A stretch of DNA of 17,236 bases from Gammaproteobacteria bacterium UBA2810 (GTDB lineage Bacteria; Pseudomonadota; Gammaproteobacteria; Enterobacterales; Succinivibrionaceae). A model generated the notes under the pieces. The model was not told the DNA's origin. It did no database searches and was given only the letters and a program-made list of their open reading frames with translations. A program made the position numbers and the translations under genes. This document shows, piece after piece, positions 8,649 to 15,135 of this stretch (the first letter of the stretch is position 1; the number at the start of each line of letters is the position of its first letter). Location: assembly GCA_002351705.1 (NCBI GenBank), contig DEHC01000066.1, positions 443-17,678 on the forward strand. Reading direction: 5' to 3'.

Positions 8649-8727
8649 CCCGGACGGCAGGACGCATGCTCTGCCATCTGGGCTTCAGAAGTTCAATGGG
8701 CGTGCCCAGCAGCCCGTCCGGCTTTCT
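8649..8727. terminator. Branched hairpin, likely bidirectional terminator between lnt and the lipoprotein gene
   Basis: A perfect 8-bp pair CCGGACGG (8650-8657) / CCGTCCGG (8714-8721) encloses two smaller stems: GGCAG/CTGCC (8656-8660/8671-8675, competing slightly with the outer stem) and CTGGGC/GCCCAG (8678-8683/8704-8709). It is followed by CTTTCTT rightward and by GTTATTTTC leftward, so it can serve both convergent transcripts. It is longer than an ordinary terminator. Confidence 0.55.
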
Positions 8728-8767
8728 TAATCTGAAAGGCAGTCCGTGAGGGCGTTCCGCCTGCCGG

Positions 8768-9118
8768 TTATTTCCCGCCGAAGAGCCCCATTACCGGGCC
8801 GGTGACGCTGTGCCACGAGCAGATCGTGCCGGTAAATGCCTCCTTTGCCTCGGGAGTCAGCGACTCTGCGAATTTCCTGCCCTTCTCCCTTGCCGCCTCG
8901 CTCGAGTCATTGCAGTACGGGGTTATGGTCTTGTAGAACTCGAAGCACTCGGACGTGTGCTTCTTCGCGGCAGACGCGCCGTGGTCGCTCAGGTACTCAA
9001 GCTGCGCTTCCGGCGTGCACTCCATGATGCGCGCGCTCAGCTTCTTGTCCTCGCATCCCGTAAGGACAAGGGAGACGGCCGCCGCTGCGGCGGCAAGGCA
9101 TAATACTCTGTGGTTCAT
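8768..9118 (-). CDS. Small Cys-rich outer-membrane lipoprotein (116 aa), family not recognised
   Basis: The protein has a lipoprotein signal peptide: a short basic start, an Ala-rich hydrophobic core and a lipobox LTGC ending at C22. Residue +2 is Glu, not Asp, so Lol sorting to the outer membrane is expected. The mature ~95 residues are hydrophilic and mostly helical in character. They contain four further cysteines (C34, C58, C69, C100), enough for two disulfides in the periplasm. I do not recognise the family; EexN-type exclusion lipoproteins were considered but the Cys pattern did not convince. The ATG at 9118 is preferred because GAAGG stands five bases upstream; a TTG at 9130 would add four residues. 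It lies 40 bases downstream of amiB on the same strand, so it is probably co-transcribed with the amidase and could act in the envelope alongside it (inference). Confidence 0.72.
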   Translation of the reverse strand: MNHRVLCLAAAAAAVSLVLTGCEDKKLSARIMECTPEAQLEYLSDHGASAAKKHTSECFEFYKTITPYCNDSSEAAREKGRKFAESLTPEAKEAFTGTICSWHSVTGPVMGLFGGK

Positions 9119-9158
9119 ACGCACCTTCAAGGATGGTTAGGCAGCGCACATGCACTGC

Positions 9159-10865
9159 TCACTTAATCTGGCTGCTGCTCTCGTAATAATTCCTGATTCC
9201 GCGGTAAATGGCTTTCGCGAGCTGCTTCTGGTAGCTCTGGGACTTCAGCATCGCCTCCTCCTCAAGGTTCGAGATGAACCCGTTCTCTATGAGGATTGAC
9301 GGAATGTCAGGAGCCTTGAGCACCGCAAGCGAGGCATAGACAGGCTCGCTCTTGTGGAGCCTCGCGATTCCCCTCAGCTCGCTGATGACCTTCCTGCCGA
9401 GGGTATATCCCTCGGATCTGGAGTTGTCCCAGGACAGATCAAGTATGGTCTTCGCGAGATAGGGGTTCTGATCCGCATCGGTCTGCTCGAGGACCGTTCC
9501 CGCCCCTCCGAGGAGCCCTGACGACTTGTCGCTGCCGTTCCTTATGAGCTTGTTCATCTCGCGGCTCGCGCGGTTGCTGTTGAGCACCCATACGGACGCG
9601 CCCCTCGCCGCACCGTTGTCAACGCTGTCCGCGTGAAGCGACACGAGGAGATCAGCCTTCTTCTGCCTTGCGATCTCGGAGCGTCTGTCGAGGCCGACAT
9701 AATAGTCGCCGCTCCTCGTCAGGTAGGCCCTCATGTGCTTGTCCTTGTTGATCTCGCGCACCAGCTCCTTCGCTATGCCCAGGGTGACGTCCTTCTCCCT
9801 GGTGCCCTTCTGCCCGATTGCGCCTGGATCATGACCGCCGTGTCCCGGATCAACCGCGACAATGAATACTCCCGTGCGTTTTTTGCCGGCAGCGCCCTGG
9901 CTCCCGGAATCGCGTCCGGAGGACGAGGCGCCGCTCTTCCCGGCAGCATCTGCCTTAGCGAGCTCCATGCTCTGCTTCTCGGCCTCCTTTCTCGCAAGCT
10001 CAGCCTTTTCCCTCGCTGCCTTGGCCTCTCTTTCGGCCTTCTCGGCCTCCTGCCTGCTCTTCCTCGCGGCGGCCTGCTTCTCGGCCTCGGCCTTTTCCCT
10101 GGCCTTGGCAGCGGCAAGCCTCTCCTGCATGGTGAACTCGGCTTCCTCGGGAGTCAGGATCCTGATGCCGCTTTCAGTGGTGCGCCCGTTTTTGTCTTCC
10201 TTGCCCTTCCCGGAGGCTTTCAGGCTGTCCGCCTGGGCGGCTGCGTCCTGGGCCTTTTTCCTTGCGGCCTTTGCCTCGGCCTCGGCCTTAGCTGCCTCAG
10301 CCCTGGCCTGCCTTGCCCTGTTCTCCGCCTCGATGGCAGCCTTCTCCCGCTTCTCCCTCTCGGCAAGGATCTGCTTTTCCATCTCCTCGGCCTCGCCGCG
10401 GGTCAGCACGCGGATCTCGTCCGGATCGCTGTCGGGGTTCTTCGGTGCGCTCCTGATCTGATCATTGATGAGATCGGCCACAATCCTGAAGCCCGAGCTG
10501 CCGTTGGCGCCGAGCGTGAATACCTTAGGTGAAAGATCGTACTTGAGATTGAGAACATAGAGGAGATCGTCGCCGTCCTCGACCATCTGCACGCGGGAGA
10601 GGATCATGCCGTCACCGCAGACCGGGCTGACCTTCGCCGACTTGCGGTCGATATTGAAGAGCCTTATGACGAGCTTGTAGGGATAGCTGCTGCTTGACTC
10701 GTACCTGACCTTGCTGTCGAAGTCAAATACCACCCTCGTGCGGTCCTTCTCGTTTGAGCAGCGGATGCCGCGGATTTCCGCAGCAGATGATGCCTGAACC
10801 AGGCAGGCCGAAAACATGGCGGCCAGAAAAAGAATAAAAAACCTGAAAAATCTCACTTGTTCCAT
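9159..10865 (-). CDS. amiB: N-acetylmuramoyl-L-alanine amidase with AMIN domain and duplicated coiled-coil linker
   Basis: This periplasmic Zn amidase cleaves the amide bond between MurNAc and the stem peptide, normally to split daughter cells. A signal peptide covers about residues 1-29, followed by an AMIN domain (about 30-135). A charged Ala/Glu/Lys coiled-coil region spans about 151-305, and Amidase_3 covers about 333-562. Zinc and catalytic residues are visible: H342 (in DPGHGGHD), E357 (in GTREKD), H411 (in SLHADS) and E527 (in IENGFISN). At 568 aa it is longer than E. coli AmiB (445 aa) because of the linker, which contains two copies of an IR[VI]LT..EAE-plus-coiled-coil unit starting at 151 and 234. 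No LysM domain is seen. The ATG overlaps the tsaE end by 13 bases, matching the tsaE-amiB order of gammaproteobacteria; the locus supports amiB, though amiC-type activity cannot be excluded. Confidence 0.92.
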   Translation of the reverse strand: MEQVRFFRFFILFLAAMFSACLVQASSAAEIRGIRCSNEKDRTRVVFDFDSKVRYESSSSYPYKLVIRLFNIDRKSAKVSPVCGDGMILSRVQMVEDGDDLLYVLNLKYDLSPKVFTLGANGSSGFRIVADLINDQIRSAPKNPDSDPDEIRVLTRGEAEEMEKQILAEREKREKAAIEAENRARQARAEAAKAEAEAKAARKKAQDAAAQADSLKASGKGKEDKNGRTTESGIRILTPEEAEFTMQERLAAAKAREKAEAEKQAAARKSRQEAEKAEREAKAAREKAELARKEAEKQSMELAKADAAGKSGASSSGRDSGSQGAAGKKRTGVFIVAVDPGHGGHDPGAIGQKGTREKDVTLGIAKELVREINKDKHMRAYLTRSGDYYVGLDRRSEIARQKKADLLVSLHADSVDNGAARGASVWVLNSNRASREMNKLIRNGSDKSSGLLGGAGTVLEQTDADQNPYLAKTILDLSWDNSRSEGYTLGRKVISELRGIARLHKSEPVYASLAVLKAPDIPSILIENGFISNLEEEAMLKSQSYQKQLAKAIYRGIRNYYESSSQIK

Positions 10866-11311
10866 CCGCTTATTATCTGATCCCCGAGAGGAGTTGACGA
10901 CTCTGCCTCCGCCTTTCTCGCGCCGCCGCTGTAGCTTATCCTCACCGTGACGTCAGGAGGGCTGATGAGGCCATCGCCCCGGTCAGGCCACTCGACAAGG
11001 CAGACGGATGATCCGTCAAAATAGTCACGGATCCCCATGAGCTCGAGCTCCTCGGGATCGCTGACCCGGTAAAGATCAAAATGGTAGATGCTGAGGCTCC
11101 CGGCAGTGTACGGCTCAACGAGCGTGTAGGTCGGGCTCTTCACCGGGCCGGTGTGCCCGAGCCCCAGGAGAAAGCCCCTTGCGAATGTCGTCTTGCCGGC
11201 TCCCAGAGGGCCTTCAAGATAGAAAACGGCGCCCGGGCGTGAGGCCGCGGCCGCAGCCTTTCCGAATGACACCGTAGACTCATCATCCGGCAGCTCAGCT
11301 TCAAGTCTCAT
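10853..11311 (-). CDS. tsaE: tRNA threonylcarbamoyladenosine biosynthesis ATPase
   Basis: TsaE is a small P-loop ATPase that works with TsaB and TsaD to make the t6A37 modification on ANN-decoding tRNAs; it is normally essential. Walker A is GPLGAGKT (residues 34-41). It is followed by the family motifs SPTYTLV and HFDLYR, then the ELELMGI segment and CLVEWPDR near the C-terminus. The length of about 152 aa is normal (E. coli YjeE 153 aa). The ATG at 11311 lies nine bases after GGAG; a GTG at 11314, one codon upstream, is also possible. It lies between nnr (52 bases upstream) and amiB (13-base overlap), the classical order. Confidence 0.95.
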   Translation of the reverse strand: MRLEAELPDDESTVSFGKAAAAASRPGAVFYLEGPLGAGKTTFARGFLLGLGHTGPVKSPTYTLVEPYTAGSLSIYHFDLYRVSDPEELELMGIRDYFDGSSVCLVEWPDRGDGLISPPDVTVRISYSGGARKAEAESSTPLGDQIISGWNK

Positions 11312-11363
11312 CACCCTATTCTCCTCACGGTCATTGCGCGGCAGGCTCTCCGGGCCGGGAAGG

Positions 11364-12848
11364 TCACCCGCCTATGCCGCTCGCAAGACGTCTCACAATG
11401 GGGATAAGGTCCTCGGCCAGCATTCCTGTCTTACCGTCAGCCGCGGCAATATCGCCCGCACGGGAATGAATTGTAACACCAAGGCAGGCTGCCATAAACA
11501 GGGAAAGGCGGCCGCTGGCTAAAAAAGCACCAATTATTCCGGAAAGGAGATCGCCCATTCCGCCTGTCGCCATGCCCTCGTTGCCCTCCAGGCACAGCGC
11601 CTGCGCGTCCTTCGATCTGATGATTGTGCCGGGTCCCTTCAGCACTGCGACGCCGCCGTAGATGCGCTGCAGCTCTTCTGCCGCCTCAAAGCGCGAGTTA
11701 TGAACACCGGCGAAGGCCATGCTGAGAAGCCTTGCGGCCTCACCCTCATGCGGCGTAATCACCCTCTTCGGGTTAGTGCTGGGATCCGACGCCAGGAAAA
11801 AGAGCCCGTCAGCGTCAGTAACCATCGGCTTCTCCGCCCCGGATGCCTGCTCATATACCCCTCTGCTCCACTCGCTCCTCCCGAGCCCGGGACCGAGCAC
11901 CACAGAGCCGGCAAAGGACAAGGCATCCGAAATGCCGTCACTGTCTGCCTCCCCCAGCATAATCTCCGGACATCCGGCAAAGATCAGAGGAAGGCTCTTC
12001 TCATGGGCAACGCATCTCACAAGCCCGGCGCCGCTCCTTAGAGCGCCCCGCGAGGCAAGCGCTGCGGCCCCCGGGTACATCGGCGCGCCGCCTATGACGG
12101 CAACCCTCCCCGAGAGGCCCTTGTACGCCGTCCTCGGCCGCTGCGGAATGAGATCCCTTACCCTCTCATAGGTGAGGAGCAGAGGTGAGAACGGATCATC
12201 CCCGGGAGTCTTCCCTGTCCCGGTCCCGAGATCATCAAAGATGACCTTCCCCGCATAGAGCGGCCCGTCGCCCGTGAAAAGCCCGGGATGGAGCCCGAGC
12301 AGCGATACTGTCCACTTTGCCTCTACCGCGCCGTCCGGGGCTGCCCCGCTGTCGGCATTGAGTCCGGAGGGGACATCGACGGAGAGGACCGGAAGGCCTG
12401 CCCCGTTTATCTTCCGGATAAAATCCGCAGCGTCTTCCCTCAGGGGGGATCTCACGCCGATGCCGAGCACGGCGTCAACCAGGAGGTCAAAGCCAGCAAG
12501 AGCCTCCGGGGACGGAAGTTCCCTAACGGTTTTTCCTCCTGCAGCGGTGAGGTGAGCGAGGGCCTCCGCCGCCTCGGTGCCGGGGCTCGGATCCTTCGGC
12601 AGGATGCAGAGGGCACCGATTCCGCGCTCAGTAAGGATGGCCGCGAGCTCAAGCCCGTCGCCTCCGTTGTTGCCGCCGCCCGCTGCGATGAGGACACGGG
12701 ACACGGAGGGGATTTCGCAGAGGAGCGCGTCACGCAGGGTCTCTGCAGCCCGGTGCATCAGGGCAAACGAGCTGCCGCTTTCCTCCCTTGCGGCTTTCTC
12801 GCTTTTTCTTATCTCTTCTGAAAATACGGCATAATCGGGGTAGCGCAT
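11364..12848 (-). CDS. nnr: Bifunctional NAD(P)H-hydrate epimerase / ADP-dependent NAD(P)H-hydrate dehydratase
   Basis: This enzyme repairs hydrated NAD(P)H: the N-terminal domain epimerises R and S hydrates, and the C-terminal ribokinase-like domain dehydrates the S form using ADP. The 494-aa length fits the fused form (E. coli Nnr/YjeF 515 aa). The epimerase domain shows GGGNNGGDG (57-65) and VDAVLG, with D125. The dehydratase domain shows VIGGAPMYPGA (251-261), GPGLGRS, TPHEGE (365-370), K404 in VLKGPGT, and GMATGGMGDLLSG, with D433. The ATG at 12848 is eight bases from a minus-strand GAGG (12860-12857) shared as a palindrome with the divergent queG. It heads the nnr-tsaE-amiB run. Confidence 0.96.
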   Translation of the reverse strand: MRYPDYAVFSEEIRKSEKAAREESGSSFALMHRAAETLRDALLCEIPSVSRVLIAAGGGNNGGDGLELAAILTERGIGALCILPKDPSPGTEAAEALAHLTAAGGKTVRELPSPEALAGFDLLVDAVLGIGVRSPLREDAADFIRKINGAGLPVLSVDVPSGLNADSGAAPDGAVEAKWTVSLLGLHPGLFTGDGPLYAGKVIFDDLGTGTGKTPGDDPFSPLLLTYERVRDLIPQRPRTAYKGLSGRVAVIGGAPMYPGAAALASRGALRSGAGLVRCVAHEKSLPLIFAGCPEIMLGEADSDGISDALSFAGSVVLGPGLGRSEWSRGVYEQASGAEKPMVTDADGLFFLASDPSTNPKRVITPHEGEAARLLSMAFAGVHNSRFEAAEELQRIYGGVAVLKGPGTIIRSKDAQALCLEGNEGMATGGMGDLLSGIIGAFLASGRLSLFMAACLGVTIHSRAGDIAAADGKTGMLAEDLIPIVRRLASGIGG

Positions 12849-12861
12849 AGTGAGGTCCTCA
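12849..12861. promoter_or_regulatory. 13-bp divergent spacer; one palindrome gives both genes their Shine-Dalgarno
   Basis: GAGGTCCTC (12852-12860) reads GAGG on each strand. Rightward, GAGG (12852-12855) is six bases before the queG ATG at 12862. Leftward, GAGG (12860-12857) is eight bases before the nnr ATG at 12848. There is no room for promoters between the genes, so each must start inside the other's coding region and the two mRNAs must overlap at their 5' ends. Confidence 0.75.
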
Positions 12862-13959
12862 ATGACGGAAAATTCCTGCTCGGATGCAGATCTTAACGCC
12901 GCAGTCTGCGGACTTCTTGAAAGAGAGTCAGAAAAGCTCGGACTTGTGTTCGCCGGGGCGGCTGGGGAGGAGACAGACGGAAAGTTCCTTGAGGAGTACG
13001 GCAGGTGGCTTGATGACGGGTGCGCGGGTGAGATGGCATACCTGAAGGAGCACTATCCTCTGCTCCGGAATGCCGCCTCCCTTCTTCCGGGCGCGAGAAG
13101 CGTACTCATCTTCGCCCTGCCCTGGCCGTTTCCGGGGAATGACTGTCCGCCGGAGAACGGCTTCATCAGCAGCTATGCGAGGGGGCGCGACTACCACAGG
13201 GTGATGAGATCAAAGCTCAAAAGGCTCGCCGTGTCACTCTCCGCCCTGTATCCCGGGGCGTCGTTCCGCGCTGCGGCGGACTCGGCACCGGTGCCTGAGG
13301 TCGAGAAGGCCGCCGAGACAAATTTCGGCCGGCGGGGCCGGAGCTCGCTCCTCATCTCGGAAAAGCTGGGCTCCGCCTTCTTCCTCGGCGAGATAGTCAC
13401 GGACGCCTGCATCCGGAAAAGCTTTCCGGAGCCCGCGGATCCCTGCCGCGGATGCATGAGGTGCGTGAGGCGCTGCCCGGGACACGCCATCAGGGGCGAC
13501 GGCTTCATCGACGCGAGAAAATGCGTCTCCTACCTCACCATTGAGTTCCATGGCGCCTTCACCGACGAGGAGAGCCTTTCCGTCGGAGGGAGGGTCTACG
13601 GCTGCGACGAGTGCCTGCTCGCCTGCCCCTGGAACAGAAGGAGGAGAGCAGGCTCATTTGACAGTGACTTCACGGAGCGCGGGGCGCTTTTGAATCTGAC
13701 GCTGAGGGACAAGCTGATGCTCTCTGAAGATGATTTCCTCCGCCTGACGGAAGGCTCGGCGATAAGGCGCATCGGCTATCTCCAGTGGCTCCGGAACACC
13801 GCCTGCGCCTTAGGCAACCTCTCATCAGATACTGATGACATACCGCTCCTCGAGTCAAGGTCCGGCCTCTCTGAGCCGCTCGACGCTGAGATAAGGCGAG
13901 CCGCGGCGAAAATCACCCTCCGTGCCGGAGCGCGGGACAAAACGTCCCGGACGTTGTAA
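12862..13959 (+). CDS. queG: Epoxyqueuosine reductase
   Basis: This cobalamin-dependent iron-sulfur enzyme reduces epoxyqueuosine to queuosine at position 34 of tRNAs, the last step of queuosine synthesis. Two ferredoxin-like clusters are visible: C-x2-C-x2-C-x3-C (C195, C198, C201, C205, in CRGCMRCVRRCP) and C-x2-C-x3-C (C248, C251, C255, in CDECLLACP), with C221 likely the remaining ligand. The conserved Asp of the DSAPVPE segment is D140. Length 365 aa is close to E. coli QueG (379 aa). The ATG at 12862 is chosen over an in-frame GTG at 12850 because GAGG is correctly spaced only for the former. It is divergent from nnr, as in E. coli. The gene ends in a palindrome. Confidence 0.95.
   Translation: MTENSCSDADLNAAVCGLLERESEKLGLVFAGAAGEETDGKFLEEYGRWLDDGCAGEMAYLKEHYPLLRNAASLLPGARSVLIFALPWPFPGNDCPPENGFISSYARGRDYHRVMRSKLKRLAVSLSALYPGASFRAAADSAPVPEVEKAAETNFGRRGRSSLLISEKLGSAFFLGEIVTDACIRKSFPEPADPCRGCMRCVRRCPGHAIRGDGFIDARKCVSYLTIEFHGAFTDEESLSVGGRVYGCDECLLACPWNRRRRAGSFDSDFTERGALLNLTLRDKLMLSEDDFLRLTEGSAIRRIGYLQWLRNTACALGNLSSDTDDIPLLESRSGLSEPLDAEIRRAAAKITLRAGARDKTSRTL
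13941..13955. repeat. Palindrome at the 3' end of queG
   Basis: AACGTCC and GGACGTT are separated by one C; as RNA this gives a 6-bp stem with a CCG loop. It overlaps the last queG codons and is followed by GTAAAATC, not a T-run, so it is a poor intrinsic terminator; leftward it is followed by a short T-rich stretch. Its role is unclear. Confidence 0.45.
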
Positions 13960-14031
13960 AATCACGCCCCGTTCACGCCGGCATGTCCGCTTGTTTCCTG
14001 CTTTCCGTTTTTGGAACTCTTTTACATTTTC

Positions 14032-14063
14032 TTAACAGTATCTTCACTTATTTTTGCTATTAT
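14032..14063 (+). promoter_or_regulatory. Probable ppgK promoter with extended -10
   Basis: TGCTATTAT at 14055-14063 is an extended -10 (TG, one base, TATTAT). TTAACA at 14032-14037 resembles a -35 box but is 20 bases away, longer than ideal. The surrounding 13990-14070 is clearly AT-richer than the neighbouring genes. Initiation near 14070 would place the following inverted repeat at the very 5' end of the mRNA. Confidence 0.55.
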
Positions 14064-14072
14064 TCCAAAGGC

Positions 14073-14098
14073 GTTCGGTTGTATGTTTCAAACCGAAC
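14073..14098. repeat. Perfect 8-bp inverted repeat in the ppgK leader
   Basis: GTTCGGTT (14073-14080) and AACCGAAC (14091-14098) flank a 10-base spacer. It lies just downstream of the predicted -10 and 27 bases before the start codon. It could be a repressor operator overlapping the start of transcription, or a protective 5' stem-loop of the mRNA. Confidence 0.65.
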
Positions 14099-14125
14099 CG
14101 TACAAGATTAACAGTGAGGAATACT

Positions 14126-15055
14126 ATGATGATTCTAGGTGTTGATATAGGCGGTTCAGGCATCAAGGGTGCTCTGATTGACACTGAGACCGGTGAGCTC
14201 AAGTCTGACAGGATCCGCATCGAGACCCCGCAGCCCGCCACCCCCAAGGCAGTCGCAAAGACCCTGAAGGAGCTTGTTGACAGATTTGACTGGAAAGGAC
14301 CTGTCGGCTGCGGCTTCCCTGCCACCATTCATCACGGAATCGCCTACACTGCCGCAAACATTGACAAGGAGTGGATCAACGTTCCGGTCGACAAGCTGTT
14401 CTCCAGCGTCATCGGGCAGCCCTGCTACGTCATCAATGACGCTGATGCCGCAGGCATCGCCGAGATGAAGTTCGGCGCCGGAAAGAACGAGAAGGGAGTG
14501 GTCATGATGCTCACCATCGGCACCGGCATCGGCAGCGCCATCTTCGTCAACGGGGAGCTTCATCCCAACACCGAGCTCGGCCACCTGATCTTCAAGAAGG
14601 GCCACATAGCCGAGCATTACTGCTCTGACTCCGTACGCCAGAACAAGGACCTCAAGTGGAACAAGTTCGGCAAACGCTTCGGCAAGTTCCTCAACTACCT
14701 CGAGTTCCTTTTCAATCCTGATCTCTTCATCATCGGCGGCGGCTGCTCCAAGAACTTCGACAAGTTCTCAGACCAGTTCAAGCTCCGCACCAGAATCACC
14801 ACGGCAAAGACCCTGAACTACGCCGGCATGATCGGCGCGGCAGTCAATGCCGCAGAGCAGCATGAGAAGGCTCCTGCTGCCGCAGAGACTCCCGCAGCAG
14901 ATGCCGCAGCCCCGAAGCCTGAGTCCGGGACTGAAAAGGACGCTGCCGGGCAGAAGGAGAAAAAGCAGAAGAAGGCCGATAAGGCAGAGAAGGCTGATAA
15001 GGCAGAAAAGCCCGAGCAGCCCGTAAAGCCCGAGTCAGAAAAGGCTCCCAGGTAA
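14126..15055 (+). CDS. ppgK: Polyphosphate glucokinase (ROK family) with Lys/Ala/Glu-rich C-terminal tail
   Basis: PPGK phosphorylates glucose using inorganic polyphosphate (often also ATP) to give glucose 6-phosphate in the cytoplasm. The 309-aa product matches the PPGK branch of the ROK family: DIGGSGIKG phosphate loop (7-15), TPQPATPKAVAKT, AANIDKEWI, NDADAAG with probable catalytic D105, LTIGTGIGSA, NTELGHL and FIIGGG. The ROK zinc motif C-G-x-x-G-C-x-E is absent, as in PPGK. After about residue 245 a low-complexity tail of about 65 residues follows, including two KADKAE repeats; mycobacterial PPGK (265 aa) lacks such a tail. ATG 14126 (or the next, 14129) is preferred to 14054 because GAGGA stands at 14116-14120 and the ROK fold starts immediately. 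PPGK is best known in actinobacteria, so acquisition by transfer is possible, but base composition looks like that of the neighbours. Confidence 0.9.
   Translation: MMILGVDIGGSGIKGALIDTETGELKSDRIRIETPQPATPKAVAKTLKELVDRFDWKGPVGCGFPATIHHGIAYTAANIDKEWINVPVDKLFSSVIGQPCYVINDADAAGIAEMKFGAGKNEKGVVMMLTIGTGIGSAIFVNGELHPNTELGHLIFKKGHIAEHYCSDSVRQNKDLKWNKFGKRFGKFLNYLEFLFNPDLFIIGGGCSKNFDKFSDQFKLRTRITTAKTLNYAGMIGAAVNAAEQHEKAPAAAETPAADAAAPKPESGTEKDAAGQKEKKQKKADKAEKADKAEKPEQPVKPESEKAPR
14972..15007 (+). repeat. Two 18-bp tandem repeats coding KADKAE
   Basis: Copies at 14972-14989 and 14990-15007 differ at two third-codon-position bases and encode the identical hexapeptide. They lie in the low-complexity tail of ppgK and mark a site prone to slippage or recent expansion. 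Confidence 0.8.
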
Positions 15056-15069
15056 ACTGAATTTAATTC

Positions 15070-15097
15070 TTTAAACAGAGAAAAAGGCGGTTATAAT
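15070..15097 (+). promoter_or_regulatory. Promoter of the YggE-like gene
   Basis: A consensus -10 TATAAT (15092-15097) lies 16 bases after TTTAAA (15070-15075), a 4/6 match to the -35 consensus. Initiation near 15104 gives a leader of about 32 bases with AGAGGA at 15124-15129, six bases before the ATG. Confidence 0.65.
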
Positions 15098-15117
15098 CGG
15101 ATAACTGTCTTTTTTTT
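15088..15117 (+). terminator. Weak intrinsic terminator after ppgK
   Basis: CGGTTAT (15088-15094) pairs with ATAACTG (15101-15107), a 7-bp stem with one G-U pair and a six-base loop, followed by TCTTTTTTTT. The stem is AT-rich, so termination may be partial. It physically contains the -10 box of the next gene. Confidence 0.45.
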
Positions 15118-15135
15118 GCACAAAGAGGAACCCCT

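Noticed and set aside
9633..10532. 299-aa rightward open frame, Leu/Gly-rich with apparent hydrophobic segments
   Set aside because: It is antisense to the amidase coiled coil; Ala/Glu/Lys codon runs read backward give Leu/Gly/Ala/Ser runs that mimic membrane helices.
14054..14125. Upstream start for ppgK at 14054
   Set aside because: It would place translation start inside the predicted promoter and ahead of the inverted repeat; the ROK fold begins directly after 14126, which has a good Shine-Dalgarno.
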